34,601 nt of DNA from an uncultured Marvinbryantia sp. (GTDB taxonomy: Bacteria > Bacillota > Clostridia > Lachnospirales > Lachnospiraceae), in assembly GCA_937915375.1 (NCBI GenBank), contig CALDMO010000028.1, forward strand, positions 1 to 34,601. Reading direction: 5' to 3'. Below are positions 8,989-17,576 of this stretch, piece after piece. The notes below the pieces were generated by a model. It was given only the letters and a program-made list of their open reading frames with translations, made no database searches and was not told the DNA's origin. Both the position numbers and the translations under genes were made by a program. The first letter of the stretch is position 1. Every line of letters starts with the position of its first letter.

Positions 8989-10827
8989 TCATTCTACTGT
9001 AACCGATTTTGCCAGATTTCTCGGTTTATCAATATCACAGCCACGATTCAGCGCAATATAATACGCGAAAAGCTGTAAAGGAATCACCCCAAGAATCGGC
9101 TGTAAAAACATATGTGTCTTTGGCAGTACAAATAATTCAGATGCCTGGCTTCCGATCAGTTTTTCCGTTCGTTCTGTCGTCACTGCGATCACTTCTGCTC
9201 CCCTGGATTTTACTTCAACCATATTGGACAGCAATTTTTCAACCAGCGGTTCATAGGTTGACAGCGCGACTACCAGTGTTCCCGGCTCTATCAGGGAGAT
9301 TGTTCCATGCTTCAATTCTCCCGCTGCATAGGATTCTGAATGAATATAGGAAATCTCTTTCAGTTTTAAAGACCCTTCCAGTCCTAAAGCATAATCCAGG
9401 TTACGCCCAATATAAAAAACGCTGTTATGATTAAAATATCTGGATGCTGTTTTCTGATATTGATGCAAGTTTTTCAAAACATCGCTTATCTTTTCCGGCA
9501 GTGTTTGAACTTCACTTATAAAGGCCGCATACTCCTCCTGCGAGATCCTGTCAGACTGCTTTGCAAGATAAACGCCCACAAACAGTAAAAGTACCATCTG
9601 TGTACTGTACGCCTTTGTGGTTGCTACCGCAATTTCCGGTCCCGCCCATGTATAAAGCACATAATCTGATTCTCTTGCTATGGAACTTCCCATAACATTT
9701 ACGATGGACAAAACCTTAGAACCTTTTTTCTTTGCTTCCCGAAGCGCTGCAATGGAATCCAGTGTTTCTCCGGACTGACTGATAATAATGACAAGCGCGT
9801 TCTCTCCAAGAAGCGGCTCACTATATCTGAATTCTGAAGCAAGGCAGGCTTCTACCGGGATACGAAGAAGCTTCTCCAACGCGTATTTTCCCACCATACC
9901 TACATGATACGATGAACCGCACGCGACAAGATAGATTCTGCTGATATGCTTCATCAGCTCTTTGGCATCCTTTAATTCTTCCAGTACAATTTCTCCCTCT
10001 GTCAGTCTCGGAAAAATTGTCTTGCGTACCGCTTCCGGCTGTTCCATAATCTCTTTCAGCATAAAATGTTTATAGCCGCCTTTTTCCGCCGCAGAAACGT
10101 CCCACTCAATCTTTTGTTTTTCTTTTTCCAGTAAAAACCCGTCTCGGTCAAAGATCTGAACCTGGTCCGCAGTAAGCACTGCTATTTCATTATCCTCCAT
10201 ATAGGTAACCGTTCTGGTATGTGCAAGAAGTGCGGTGACATCAGAAGCAATATAATTCTCTTCCTTACCATACCCGATCAGCAGCGGAGCATCTTTCCTC
10301 GCCGCAATTATCTGTCCTGGAAAATCGGAACATAAAATTCCCATTGCATAAGCGCCTTTGATACGATTTAAAACTGCATACACAGCGTCTGTCAGATTGG
10401 ATTTCTTCCTATAATAATGTTCCAGCAGCTGAACAATTACCTCTGTATCTGTGTCAGAAGAAAAAACAATGCCTTTGCGTATAAGATACTGTTTAATCTC
10501 CAGGTAATTTTCTATGATGCCATTATGGACAACCGCAATCTTTCCTTTCTGACCCACATGGGGATGCGCATTTGTATCATTTGGTTCTCCATGCGTTGCC
10601 CATCTGGTATGACCGATGCCAATATTTCCTGATAAAAAATTTTGAGATTCCACCACTTTCCGCAGCGCAGCCAGACGCCCCTGCTTCTTTTTCACCTGCA
10701 GTTTTCCATCCGCTGATACAACTGCCACGCCTGATGAATCATAGCCTCTATATTCCAGACGCTCGAGTCCCTCCAGTAATATCGGAACTGCTTCCGTCTT
10801 TCCTGCAAACCCAATAATTCCACACAT
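8989..10827 (-). CDS. glmS: Glucosamine-6-phosphate synthase (isomerizing)
   Basis: A 612-residue protein with an N-terminal class II glutamine amidotransferase domain (MCGIIGFAG, Cys2 the nucleophile after Met removal) and two SIS sugar-isomerase domains, with SGETLDSIAALREAK in the first. The C-terminus NLAKSVTVE is the diagnostic GlmS tail. It converts fructose-6-phosphate and glutamine to glucosamine-6-phosphate for cell-wall and amino-sugar synthesis. Length matches the family (about 600-610). Only two bases separate it from pyrG. I see no glmS ribozyme: there is no room for one in that gap, so control must come from the shared transcript. Confidence 0.97.
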   Translation of the reverse strand: MCGIIGFAGKTEAVPILLEGLERLEYRGYDSSGVAVVSADGKLQVKKKQGRLAALRKVVESQNFLSGNIGIGHTRWATHGEPNDTNAHPHVGQKGKIAVVHNGIIENYLEIKQYLIRKGIVFSSDTDTEVIVQLLEHYYRKKSNLTDAVYAVLNRIKGAYAMGILCSDFPGQIIAARKDAPLLIGYGKEENYIASDVTALLAHTRTVTYMEDNEIAVLTADQVQIFDRDGFLLEKEKQKIEWDVSAAEKGGYKHFMLKEIMEQPEAVRKTIFPRLTEGEIVLEELKDAKELMKHISRIYLVACGSSYHVGMVGKYALEKLLRIPVEACLASEFRYSEPLLGENALVIIISQSGETLDSIAALREAKKKGSKVLSIVNVMGSSIARESDYVLYTWAGPEIAVATTKAYSTQMVLLLFVGVYLAKQSDRISQEEYAAFISEVQTLPEKISDVLKNLHQYQKTASRYFNHNSVFYIGRNLDYALGLEGSLKLKEISYIHSESYAAGELKHGTISLIEPGTLVVALSTYEPLVEKLLSNMVEVKSRGAEVIAVTTERTEKLIGSQASELFVLPKTHMFLQPILGVIPLQLFAYYIALNRGCDIDKPRNLAKSVTVE

Positions 10828-10829
10828 AA

Positions 10830-12443
10830 TTACTCCTCTTTTCTTTTTGCTTTTTTTAATGCCGCCGAAATGAAGCCTCTGAACAACGGATGGGAACGAT
10901 TAGGGCGGCTTTTAAATTCCGGATGAAACTGGACGCCTACAAAAAACGGATGTTCCTGCAGTTCTACCGCTTCCACAAGCCGGTTATCCGGAGAAGTTCC
11001 GCTGATCAAAAGTCCGGCCTCTGTGAGCTTTTCACGATATTCATTATTAAACTCATAGCGATGACGATGACGCTCATAAATTAGCTGCTTGTTATAACAT
11101 GCTTCCAGTATTGTTCCGGTTTTTACACAACACGGATAACTTCCCAGACGAAGCGTTCCTCCTTTGTTAATCTCATCACTTTGTCCCGGCATAAAATCAA
11201 TCACCGTATGTGCACACTGTTCCTCAAATTCTCTCGAATTTGCATCCTGCATTTTTAAAACATGTCTGGCAAATTCGATGACGGCGATCTGCATTCCAAG
11301 GCAGATTCCAAGATAGGGAATCTGATTTTCCCTGGCATAGTCCGCTGTCAGAATCATTCCTTCTATCCCACGGTTTCCAAAGCCGCCCGGAACAATAATT
11401 CCGTCTAATTTTTCCAATACCTTGTTTTTGTTTTCTTTGGTAACCGTTTCGGAATCAATCCAATGAATTTTTACGAAGGTGTTCTGTTCGTATCCTGCAT
11501 GATTCAACGCTTCTGCCACAGACAGATATGCGTCATGAAGCTTTACATACTTTCCGACCAGACCAATATGAACCTCCCCGGAACGGTTTCGAATATGTTC
11601 CACCATCTGTCTCCAGTCCTCAAGTTCCGGTTTCGGAGTTTCCATATGAAGCTCTCTGCACACCACATCTGAAAACCCGGACTTTTCAAGCATCAGCGGC
11701 GCTTCATAGATGTTCGACAGGGTGCTGTTTTCAATCACACAATCCCGTTTTACATTACAGAAAAGAGATATTTTTTGGAATATCGACTTCTCCAGCGGTT
11801 CATCCGCGCGCAGAACAATAATATCCGGCGTAATCCCCATTCCCTGAAGTTCCTTGACGGAATGCTGCGTCGGTTTTGACTTGTGTTCTTCCGAACCGCT
11901 CAGATATGGAACCAGTGTTACATGTATAAACAGGCTGTTCTGTTTGCCAACCTCCAGAGAAATCTGACGTACCGCTTCCAGAAACGGCTGAGATTCTATA
12001 TCTCCAATGGTTCCTCCAATTTCCGTAATTACTACATCTGCATCTGTCTTTTTTCCCACACAATATACAAATTCCTTAATCTCATTTGTAATATGGGGAA
12101 TAACCTGAACCGTTGATCCCAGATATTCGCCTCTTCGCTCTTTGTTTAATACGTTCCAGTAAACCTTTCCTGTCGTCAGATTCGAATATTGATTCAGGTC
12201 TTCATCAATAAACCTCTCATAATGTCCCAGATCCAGATCTGTTTCTGCTCCGTCTTCTGTTACATATACTTCCCCATGCTGATAGGGACTCATGGTTCCC
12301 GGATCTACATTAATATATGGATCCAGCTTCTGCGCTGCCACTTTCAACCCCTTCGCTTTTAAAAGCCGTCCAAGAGAAGCTGCGGTAATCCCCTTTCCCA
12401 GACCGGATACCACGCCACCTGTCACAAAAATATATTTTGTCAT
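10830..12443 (-). CDS. pyrG: CTP synthase
   Basis: A protein of about 537 residues: an N-terminal amidoligase domain with the nucleotide-binding segment SGLGKGITAASLG, and a C-terminal class I glutamine amidotransferase with Cys381 in GICLGMQ and a VQFHPEF motif near the end. It makes CTP from UTP, ATP and glutamine. The frame is open 18 bases further upstream, but MTKYIFVTGGVVSG is the conserved N-terminus and the purine-rich GGAAGG about 8 bases before this ATG is a good ribosome site. It follows guaA by about 18 bases. Confidence 0.96.
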   Translation of the reverse strand: MTKYIFVTGGVVSGLGKGITAASLGRLLKAKGLKVAAQKLDPYINVDPGTMSPYQHGEVYVTEDGAETDLDLGHYERFIDEDLNQYSNLTTGKVYWNVLNKERRGEYLGSTVQVIPHITNEIKEFVYCVGKKTDADVVITEIGGTIGDIESQPFLEAVRQISLEVGKQNSLFIHVTLVPYLSGSEEHKSKPTQHSVKELQGMGITPDIIVLRADEPLEKSIFQKISLFCNVKRDCVIENSTLSNIYEAPLMLEKSGFSDVVCRELHMETPKPELEDWRQMVEHIRNRSGEVHIGLVGKYVKLHDAYLSVAEALNHAGYEQNTFVKIHWIDSETVTKENKNKVLEKLDGIIVPGGFGNRGIEGMILTADYARENQIPYLGICLGMQIAVIEFARHVLKMQDANSREFEEQCAHTVIDFMPGQSDEINKGGTLRLGSYPCCVKTGTILEACYNKQLIYERHRHRYEFNNEYREKLTEAGLLISGTSPDNRLVEAVELQEHPFFVGVQFHPEFKSRPNRSHPLFRGFISAALKKAKRKEE

Positions 12444-12461
12444 CCTCTTTTCCTTCCTCAT

Positions 12462-14003
12462 TTATTCGAATTCGACCGTTGCCGGCGGTTTGCTTGTAAT
12501 ATCATAAAGAACCCGATTCACATGGGGAACTTCATTTACAATACGACTGGATACCTTATCCAGTACTTCATATGGAATTCGCGCCCAGTCTGCGGTCATA
12601 AAATCTTCTGTTGTCACGCTTCTAAGTACAACCGCCCAGTCATACGTACGTCCGTCACCCATTACGCCTACAGATTTCATATTGGAAAGTGCCGCAAAAT
12701 ATTGATTCATCTGTGATGCAAGACCTGCTTTTGTAATTTCATCACGGAAAATAGCATCTGCTTCTCTTAAAATATCCAGTTTTTCTTTTGTAATTTCTCC
12801 TATTACACGAATTGCAAGCCCAGGACCTGGAAACGGCTGACGCATAACCATATATTCCGGAAGACCCAGCTGTCTGCCCAGTTCTCTTACTTCATCTTTA
12901 AACAGCAGGCGCAGCGGTTCCATAATCTCATTAAAATCCACAACCGAAGGAAGCCCGCCCACATTATGGTGACTCTTTATTGTTTCCGCGTTTTCTTTCC
13001 CGGATTCGATCACATCCGGATAAATCGTTCCCTGCGCCAAATAATCTACTTTGCCGATTTTTTTGCCTTCTTCTTCAAATATACGAATAAATTCCTCTCC
13101 GATTATCTTCCGTTTTTGTTCCGGTTCTGTAATCCCTCTCAGTTTTTCCAAAAAACGTTCTCCTGCATTCACCCGACGCAAATGAATACTCCATTTTTCG
13201 AATACTTTTTCTACTTCATTTCCTTCATTTTTTCTTAAAAGTCCATGATCCACAAAAACACATGTAAGCTGTGATCCGACCGCCTCTGCAAACAGCGCCG
13301 CGCATACCGCAGAATCAACGCCTCCGGACAAAGCCAAAAGCACCTTTCCATTTCCTACTTTGCTTCTGATTTCTTCCTTGCAGCGATGCATATATTCTTT
13401 CATTGTCCAGTCTCCCGCCGCACCACATACTTTATATAAGAAATTGCGTATCATAGCAGTTCCATTCTCCGTATGATTTACTTCCGGATGAAACTGTACC
13501 CCATAAAATTTTCTTTTTTCATCACAGATTGCCGCATTCTGACATTTTTCACTATGCGCTGCGCTGCGAAATCCCTCCGGTACTTCCTTCATATAATCGC
13601 CATGACTCATCCACGAAATACTTTTTTCATTTATTTTCTCAAACAGGGGACAAGAAGTGTCATAAAATGTGAGTGTCTTTCCATACTCTCTGGCGTTTTC
13701 ATTTTCTGCCGCTGTGACAAGCCCACCCAAATGGTGAGCAAGGAGCTGACACCCATAACAGATTCCAAGAATCGGTATTCCAAGTTCAAAAATACCTTCT
13801 GCAGGATGATAAGAATTTTCCTTATATACGCTGTCAGGTCCACCGGTAAAAATAATACCAATCGGATGAAACATCCGGATTTCTGAAAGTGTCATGGTAT
13901 ATGGCTTTACCTCGCAGTAAACATTACATTCCCTTACTCTTCTGGCAATCAGCTGATCATACTGCCCACCGAAATTCAAAATTAATATTTTTTGATTCTG
14001 CAT
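12462..14003 (-). CDS. guaA: GMP synthase (glutamine-hydrolysing)
   Basis: A 513-residue protein with an N-terminal class I amidotransferase (Cys82 in GICYGCQ, His172 and Glu174 in VQFHPEV), a PP-loop ATP pyrophosphatase (SGGVDS at 226-231) and the GMP-synthase dimerisation domain ending in TSKPPATVEFE. It converts XMP to GMP with glutamine. I chose the ATG at 14003 because AGGAGAG lies about 9 bases before it and MQNQKILILNFGGQ is the conserved start. The frame stays open to 14036. It is the first gene after a promoter and a strong attenuator, so its transcript probably carries the rest of the unit down to dapL. Confidence 0.96.
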   Translation of the reverse strand: MQNQKILILNFGGQYDQLIARRVRECNVYCEVKPYTMTLSEIRMFHPIGIIFTGGPDSVYKENSYHPAEGIFELGIPILGICYGCQLLAHHLGGLVTAAENENAREYGKTLTFYDTSCPLFEKINEKSISWMSHGDYMKEVPEGFRSAAHSEKCQNAAICDEKRKFYGVQFHPEVNHTENGTAMIRNFLYKVCGAAGDWTMKEYMHRCKEEIRSKVGNGKVLLALSGGVDSAVCAALFAEAVGSQLTCVFVDHGLLRKNEGNEVEKVFEKWSIHLRRVNAGERFLEKLRGITEPEQKRKIIGEEFIRIFEEEGKKIGKVDYLAQGTIYPDVIESGKENAETIKSHHNVGGLPSVVDFNEIMEPLRLLFKDEVRELGRQLGLPEYMVMRQPFPGPGLAIRVIGEITKEKLDILREADAIFRDEITKAGLASQMNQYFAALSNMKSVGVMGDGRTYDWAVVLRSVTTEDFMTADWARIPYEVLDKVSSRIVNEVPHVNRVLYDITSKPPATVEFE

Positions 14004-14050
14004 GTTCTGTTTCTCTCCTAAAATTTCGCATTTCATTTTTACACCGGCAA

Positions 14051-14074
14051 GTGTGCTCCAGCTTCGCTGGACAC
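14051..14074 (-). other. Second small hairpin in the guaA leader
   Basis: The plus strand reads GTGTGCTCCAGC TTC GCTGGACAC, giving stems CCAGC/GCTGG and GTGT/ACAC with a 3-base bulge. It lies between the attenuator terminator and the guaA ribosome site, without a T run. Its role is unknown; it might help an alternative leader fold. Confidence 0.4.
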
Positions 14075-14080
14075 GCCACG

Positions 14081-14133
14081 AAAAAAAGACAAAAGCGCCT
14101 TTAAGTTATTTTCAACTTAAAGACGCCTTTGCC
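14081..14133 (-). terminator. Leader attenuator terminator upstream of guaA
   Basis: On the minus strand the arms GGCAAAGGCGTCTTTAAGTT and AACTTAAAGGCGCTTTTGTC form a 20-bp stem around the six-base loop GAAAAT, followed by seven T. All three non-Watson-Crick positions are G.U pairs on this strand, so the RNA stem is unbroken. It begins only a few bases after the predicted transcription start, so it cannot be the terminator of asnB alone: it would stop most transcripts from the guaA promoter unless relieved. The arm motif GGCAAAGGCGTCTTT is shared with the glnN leader. Confidence 0.88.
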
Positions 14134-14145
14134 TTCACGCAGGCT

Positions 14146-14174
14146 ATTTTACCTCTTATCGTTTCCATTGTCAA
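14146..14174 (-). promoter_or_regulatory. Sigma-A promoter of the guaA-dapL unit
   Basis: On the minus strand TTGACA (14169-14174) is followed by a 17-base spacer and TAAAAT (14146-14151). Initiation is expected near 14139, just before the attenuator stem. Confidence 0.85.
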
Positions 14175-14210
14175 TCCATTTTATAAAAAAAACCTTATTC
14201 TTGTTTTTCT

Positions 14211-15791
14211 CTATTTCCCGCTGTCGCCATAATTGGAAAGTACCCTTGCAGAAGGATCGTTTACATTACATCCTTCCCACGTTTTGTTCGGCATCCAAAA
14301 ATCTGTGATCATCTCTGCCTGCCCCGGATAATATTTTTCAAAAATCTCTCTGTATAATAAAGCTTCTTTTGTAAATGGCCTGGCATGCGTATATCTCTCA
14401 CATCTTTCCATAAATTCCGTATCCGTGTACTGACGTTCCGCATATTCCTTCAGATAATCGACCATGGAATGTCCTACCGCATCTGAAAAAGCAGCTTTTT
14501 CTCTCCAGAGAATCTCTTCCGGCAGACACTTATCCTGTTCAAAAGCATGACGCAGCAAATATTTTCCTTTTCCATACGTATTCTGCTTTAATTGCGGATC
14601 TATTCCCATCACATATTTTACGAATTCCAAATCGCCAAAAGGAACTCTTGCTTCCAGAGAATTTACGGAAATACAACGGTCCGCGCGAAGGACATCATAC
14701 ATATGCAGTTCATGGATTCTTTTCTGCGATTCTTCCTGAAATGCTTTTGCATCCGGTGCAAAGTCTGTATACTTATAGCCAAATAATTCATCCGAGATCT
14801 CTCCTGTTAAAATAACACGGATATCCGACTGCTCATGAATCGCCTTACATACCAGATACATTCCAATCGACGCGCGGATCGTAGTAATATCATAGGTTCC
14901 CAGCAGCCAAACAACCGTTTCCAGGGAAGAAATTACCTCTTCCGGTGTCATGTATACTTCTGTATGGCGGCTGCCGATATACTCTGCCACCTGTCTTGCA
15001 TATTTTAGATCAATCGCATCCTCGCTCATACCAATCGCAAACGTTTGAATCGGTTCTTTACTTTCCTTTGCCGCAATGGCGCATACCAAAGAGGAATCCA
15101 GACCTCCGGAAAGCAAGAATCCTACTTTGGCATCTGCCGCAAGACGTTTCCTTACACCGCTTATCAATTTATCATGAATCTTCCGACAGACAGTTTCCAA
15201 TCCCTCCTGATGGATGGAATCTGCTTTTGTAATATCGCAATAACAGATAAACTGACCGTCCTTATAATAATGTCCCGGAGGAAACGGCATAATTTTCTCC
15301 GCGATCCCTACCAGATTTTTCGCCTCACTTGCAAAAATAACAGCTCCTCCTCTATCATATCCGTAATACAGCGGCCGGATTCCAATAGGATCTCTTGCAG
15401 CAATAAAGGTTTCTGTTTTTCCATCGTAAATGATACAGGCAAACTCCGCATCCAGCACAGAAAACATCCCGACACCATATTCCTGATACAGCGGCAAAAG
15501 AATTTCACAGTCTGACCCACTTTTAAATGTATATTTCTCTGACAGTTTTTCTTTCCACTTCTCAAATCCATAAATTTCTCCGTTGCAGACCACATAATTA
15601 TTTCCATACTGAAACGGCTGCATTCCGGATGGTGTCAGTCCCATAATTGCCAATCTGTGAAATCCAAGCAGTCCGTTGCCCGTTTCCACAATCCGGCTGT
15701 CATCCGGGCCTCTTGATTTTGTCCTTTGAAAGCCTTTCATAAAAGTATCAACAGAAATATTGCGGCGACAATAACCCATAATAGAACACAT
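14211..15791 (-). CDS. asnB: Asparagine synthase (glutamine-hydrolysing)
   Basis: A 526-residue protein with an N-terminal class II amidotransferase domain (MCSIMGYC, Cys2 as the nucleophile; NGEIYGFEKWK for glutamine binding) and a C-terminal synthetase domain with the PP-loop SGGLDS at 228-233. It makes asparagine from aspartate, glutamine and ATP. The length is close to the short AsnB of E. coli type (about 554). It sits about 20 bases downstream of the ammonium-transporter fusion and is the last gene of the glnN unit. Some AsnB relatives modify other carboxylates, but the context and full active site favour asparagine. Confidence 0.92.
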   Translation of the reverse strand: MCSIMGYCRRNISVDTFMKGFQRTKSRGPDDSRIVETGNGLLGFHRLAIMGLTPSGMQPFQYGNNYVVCNGEIYGFEKWKEKLSEKYTFKSGSDCEILLPLYQEYGVGMFSVLDAEFACIIYDGKTETFIAARDPIGIRPLYYGYDRGGAVIFASEAKNLVGIAEKIMPFPPGHYYKDGQFICYCDITKADSIHQEGLETVCRKIHDKLISGVRKRLAADAKVGFLLSGGLDSSLVCAIAAKESKEPIQTFAIGMSEDAIDLKYARQVAEYIGSRHTEVYMTPEEVISSLETVVWLLGTYDITTIRASIGMYLVCKAIHEQSDIRVILTGEISDELFGYKYTDFAPDAKAFQEESQKRIHELHMYDVLRADRCISVNSLEARVPFGDLEFVKYVMGIDPQLKQNTYGKGKYLLRHAFEQDKCLPEEILWREKAAFSDAVGHSMVDYLKEYAERQYTDTEFMERCERYTHARPFTKEALLYREIFEKYYPGQAEMITDFWMPNKTWEGCNVNDPSARVLSNYGDSGK

Positions 15792-15810
15792 CTATATGTA
15801 CCTCCAAATG

Positions 15811-17526
15811 TTATTCTATATCCTGTAATGCGTCAAAACCTTCTTCTCCGGTTCTTACCTTGACAACATTTTCCACATCATATACAAAGATTTTTCCATC
15901 TCCGATATGTCCTGTGTAAAGTACTTTTTTCACTGTTTCAATGACCTTTCGAACCGGAACGGCACTGACTACAATATCAACCTGTACTTTAGGAAGCAGA
16001 TTTGCTTCTACCTGTATTCCCCTGTAATACTCTGGTCTTCCTTTTTGCACTCCGCATCCCAAAACATGAGATACTGTCATTCCTGTAATTCCAAGATTCA
16101 TCATCGCACCTTTTAATGCTTCAAATCTTGATTCTTTACATATGATCTCAATTTTTGTGAATTTCGGTGTGCCTTCTTCAAAACTTGGAATCTTCTTAAC
16201 CGGAATTGCTTCTGCAGAAGGAACGTCTCCTGTTACTCTGACCGGCACGTCTTCCTCCTCTGCTGTCACGATATCCGGAAGCATTGCAAAACCGGCATAC
16301 GCAGTCAGCAAACCATGTTCAGATACGTCCAGACCGGCAATCTCATCTTCCGCATCTGCACGAAGTCCGATTGTATGTTTGATTGCCAAAAATACAAGTG
16401 TAATGATCACCGCTACATAGGCTGCAACGGAAAGAACGCCAATAATCTGCACTCCCAGCAAATGTGTGCCGCCGCCATAGAAAAGCCCCGCCTCTGTAGT
16501 TACGCCTGTTGCAAAAAAACCTGTAAGAATTGTTCCGGTAGCGCCACATACACAATGCACAGATACCGCGCCCACCGGATCATCTACTTTTGCTATCTTA
16601 TCAAAGAACTCCACAGCTAAAACAATCAGAATACCGCAAACAATACCAATCACTGCGGCTCCAACCGGGCTCACTGCATCGCAGCCATCCGTAATACCGA
16701 CCAATCCGGCTAAGGCCGCATTATATGTCATAGAAACATCTGGTTTTTTATAGCGCAGCCATGTAAAAATCAACGTGGTACAGCAAGCTACTGCCGCCGC
16801 CATATTCGTATTAAAAAAGACTCTTCCAGCTGTTTCCAGTAAAGCATCGCTGTCCATACCGACCGTAGAGGCACCGTTAAAACCGAACCAGCAGAACCAG
16901 AGAATAAATATGCCCAGAGCCGCAAAGGTAAGATTATGTCCGAGAATTGCCCGTGGTTTTCCATCCTTCCCATATTTTCCGATACGCGGTCCCAAAATCT
17001 TTGCTCCGATTAACGCACAGATTCCGCCTACCATATGTACAGCCGTAGATCCGGCAAAATCATGAAAGCCCATTTGCGAAAGCCATCCTCCACCCCAAAT
17101 CCAGTGTCCTGAAATCGGGTAAATTAACAGAGAGATTGCTGCTGAATACACACAATATGCACTGAATTTCGTTCTTTCCGCCATTGCGCCCGACACAATT
17201 GTTGCAGATGTCGCACAAAAAACAGTCTGAAAAATTACAAATGCCCATAGCGGAACGCCTGTCGGCAAAATGTGGCTGTAATCTCCCCTGATAAACGGAT
17301 CAAAGGTTCCTATTACCGCCTGACCGCTTCCAAACATCAGGCCAAACCCAACCAGCCAGAAGGCTGGTGTACCAATACAAAAATCCATAAGGTTTTTCAT
17401 CAAAATATTTCCTGTATTTTTTGCTCTGGTAAATCCGGCTTCACACATGGAGAATCCCGCCTGCATGAAAAACACAAGTGCCGCTCCTATTAATACCCAA
17501 ATTGTGTTAACTGCGCTGTAGGTCAT
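15811..17526 (-). CDS. amtB: Ammonium transporter fused to a P-II signalling domain
   Basis: A 571-residue protein. Residues 1 to about 400 are an Amt/MEP/Rh ammonium channel with eleven hydrophobic segments, starting with WVLIGAALVFFMQAGFSMCEAGF. From about residue 455 follows a complete P-II (GlnB/GlnK) domain: TKIEIICKESRFEALKGAM, a T-loop with QKGRPEYYRG, and the nucleotide-binding GDGKIFVYDVENVVKVRTGE. In other bacteria a separate GlnK plugs the channel when nitrogen is plentiful; a tethered copy could do this in cis. The T-loop keeps the tyrosine that is uridylylated in enteric GlnK, but no uridylyltransferase is visible. It lies 50 bases downstream of glnN. Confidence 0.95.
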   Translation of the reverse strand: MTYSAVNTIWVLIGAALVFFMQAGFSMCEAGFTRAKNTGNILMKNLMDFCIGTPAFWLVGFGLMFGSGQAVIGTFDPFIRGDYSHILPTGVPLWAFVIFQTVFCATSATIVSGAMAERTKFSAYCVYSAAISLLIYPISGHWIWGGGWLSQMGFHDFAGSTAVHMVGGICALIGAKILGPRIGKYGKDGKPRAILGHNLTFAALGIFILWFCWFGFNGASTVGMDSDALLETAGRVFFNTNMAAAVACCTTLIFTWLRYKKPDVSMTYNAALAGLVGITDGCDAVSPVGAAVIGIVCGILIVLAVEFFDKIAKVDDPVGAVSVHCVCGATGTILTGFFATGVTTEAGLFYGGGTHLLGVQIIGVLSVAAYVAVIITLVFLAIKHTIGLRADAEDEIAGLDVSEHGLLTAYAGFAMLPDIVTAEEEDVPVRVTGDVPSAEAIPVKKIPSFEEGTPKFTKIEIICKESRFEALKGAMMNLGITGMTVSHVLGCGVQKGRPEYYRGIQVEANLLPKVQVDIVVSAVPVRKVIETVKKVLYTGHIGDGKIFVYDVENVVKVRTGEEGFDALQDIE

Positions 17527-17576
17527 AAAAATTCCTTCTTTCTTTTTTAATTTTATGGCTGTTTCTTATCCATGCA

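Noticed and set aside
10828..10829. A glmS ribozyme before glmS
   Set aside because: Only two bases separate pyrG and glmS, and no ribozyme-like core was seen at the end of pyrG.
14004..14036. Start of guaA at 14036
   Set aside because: The 11 extra codons include the AGGAGAG ribosome site, and homologues begin at the later methionine.
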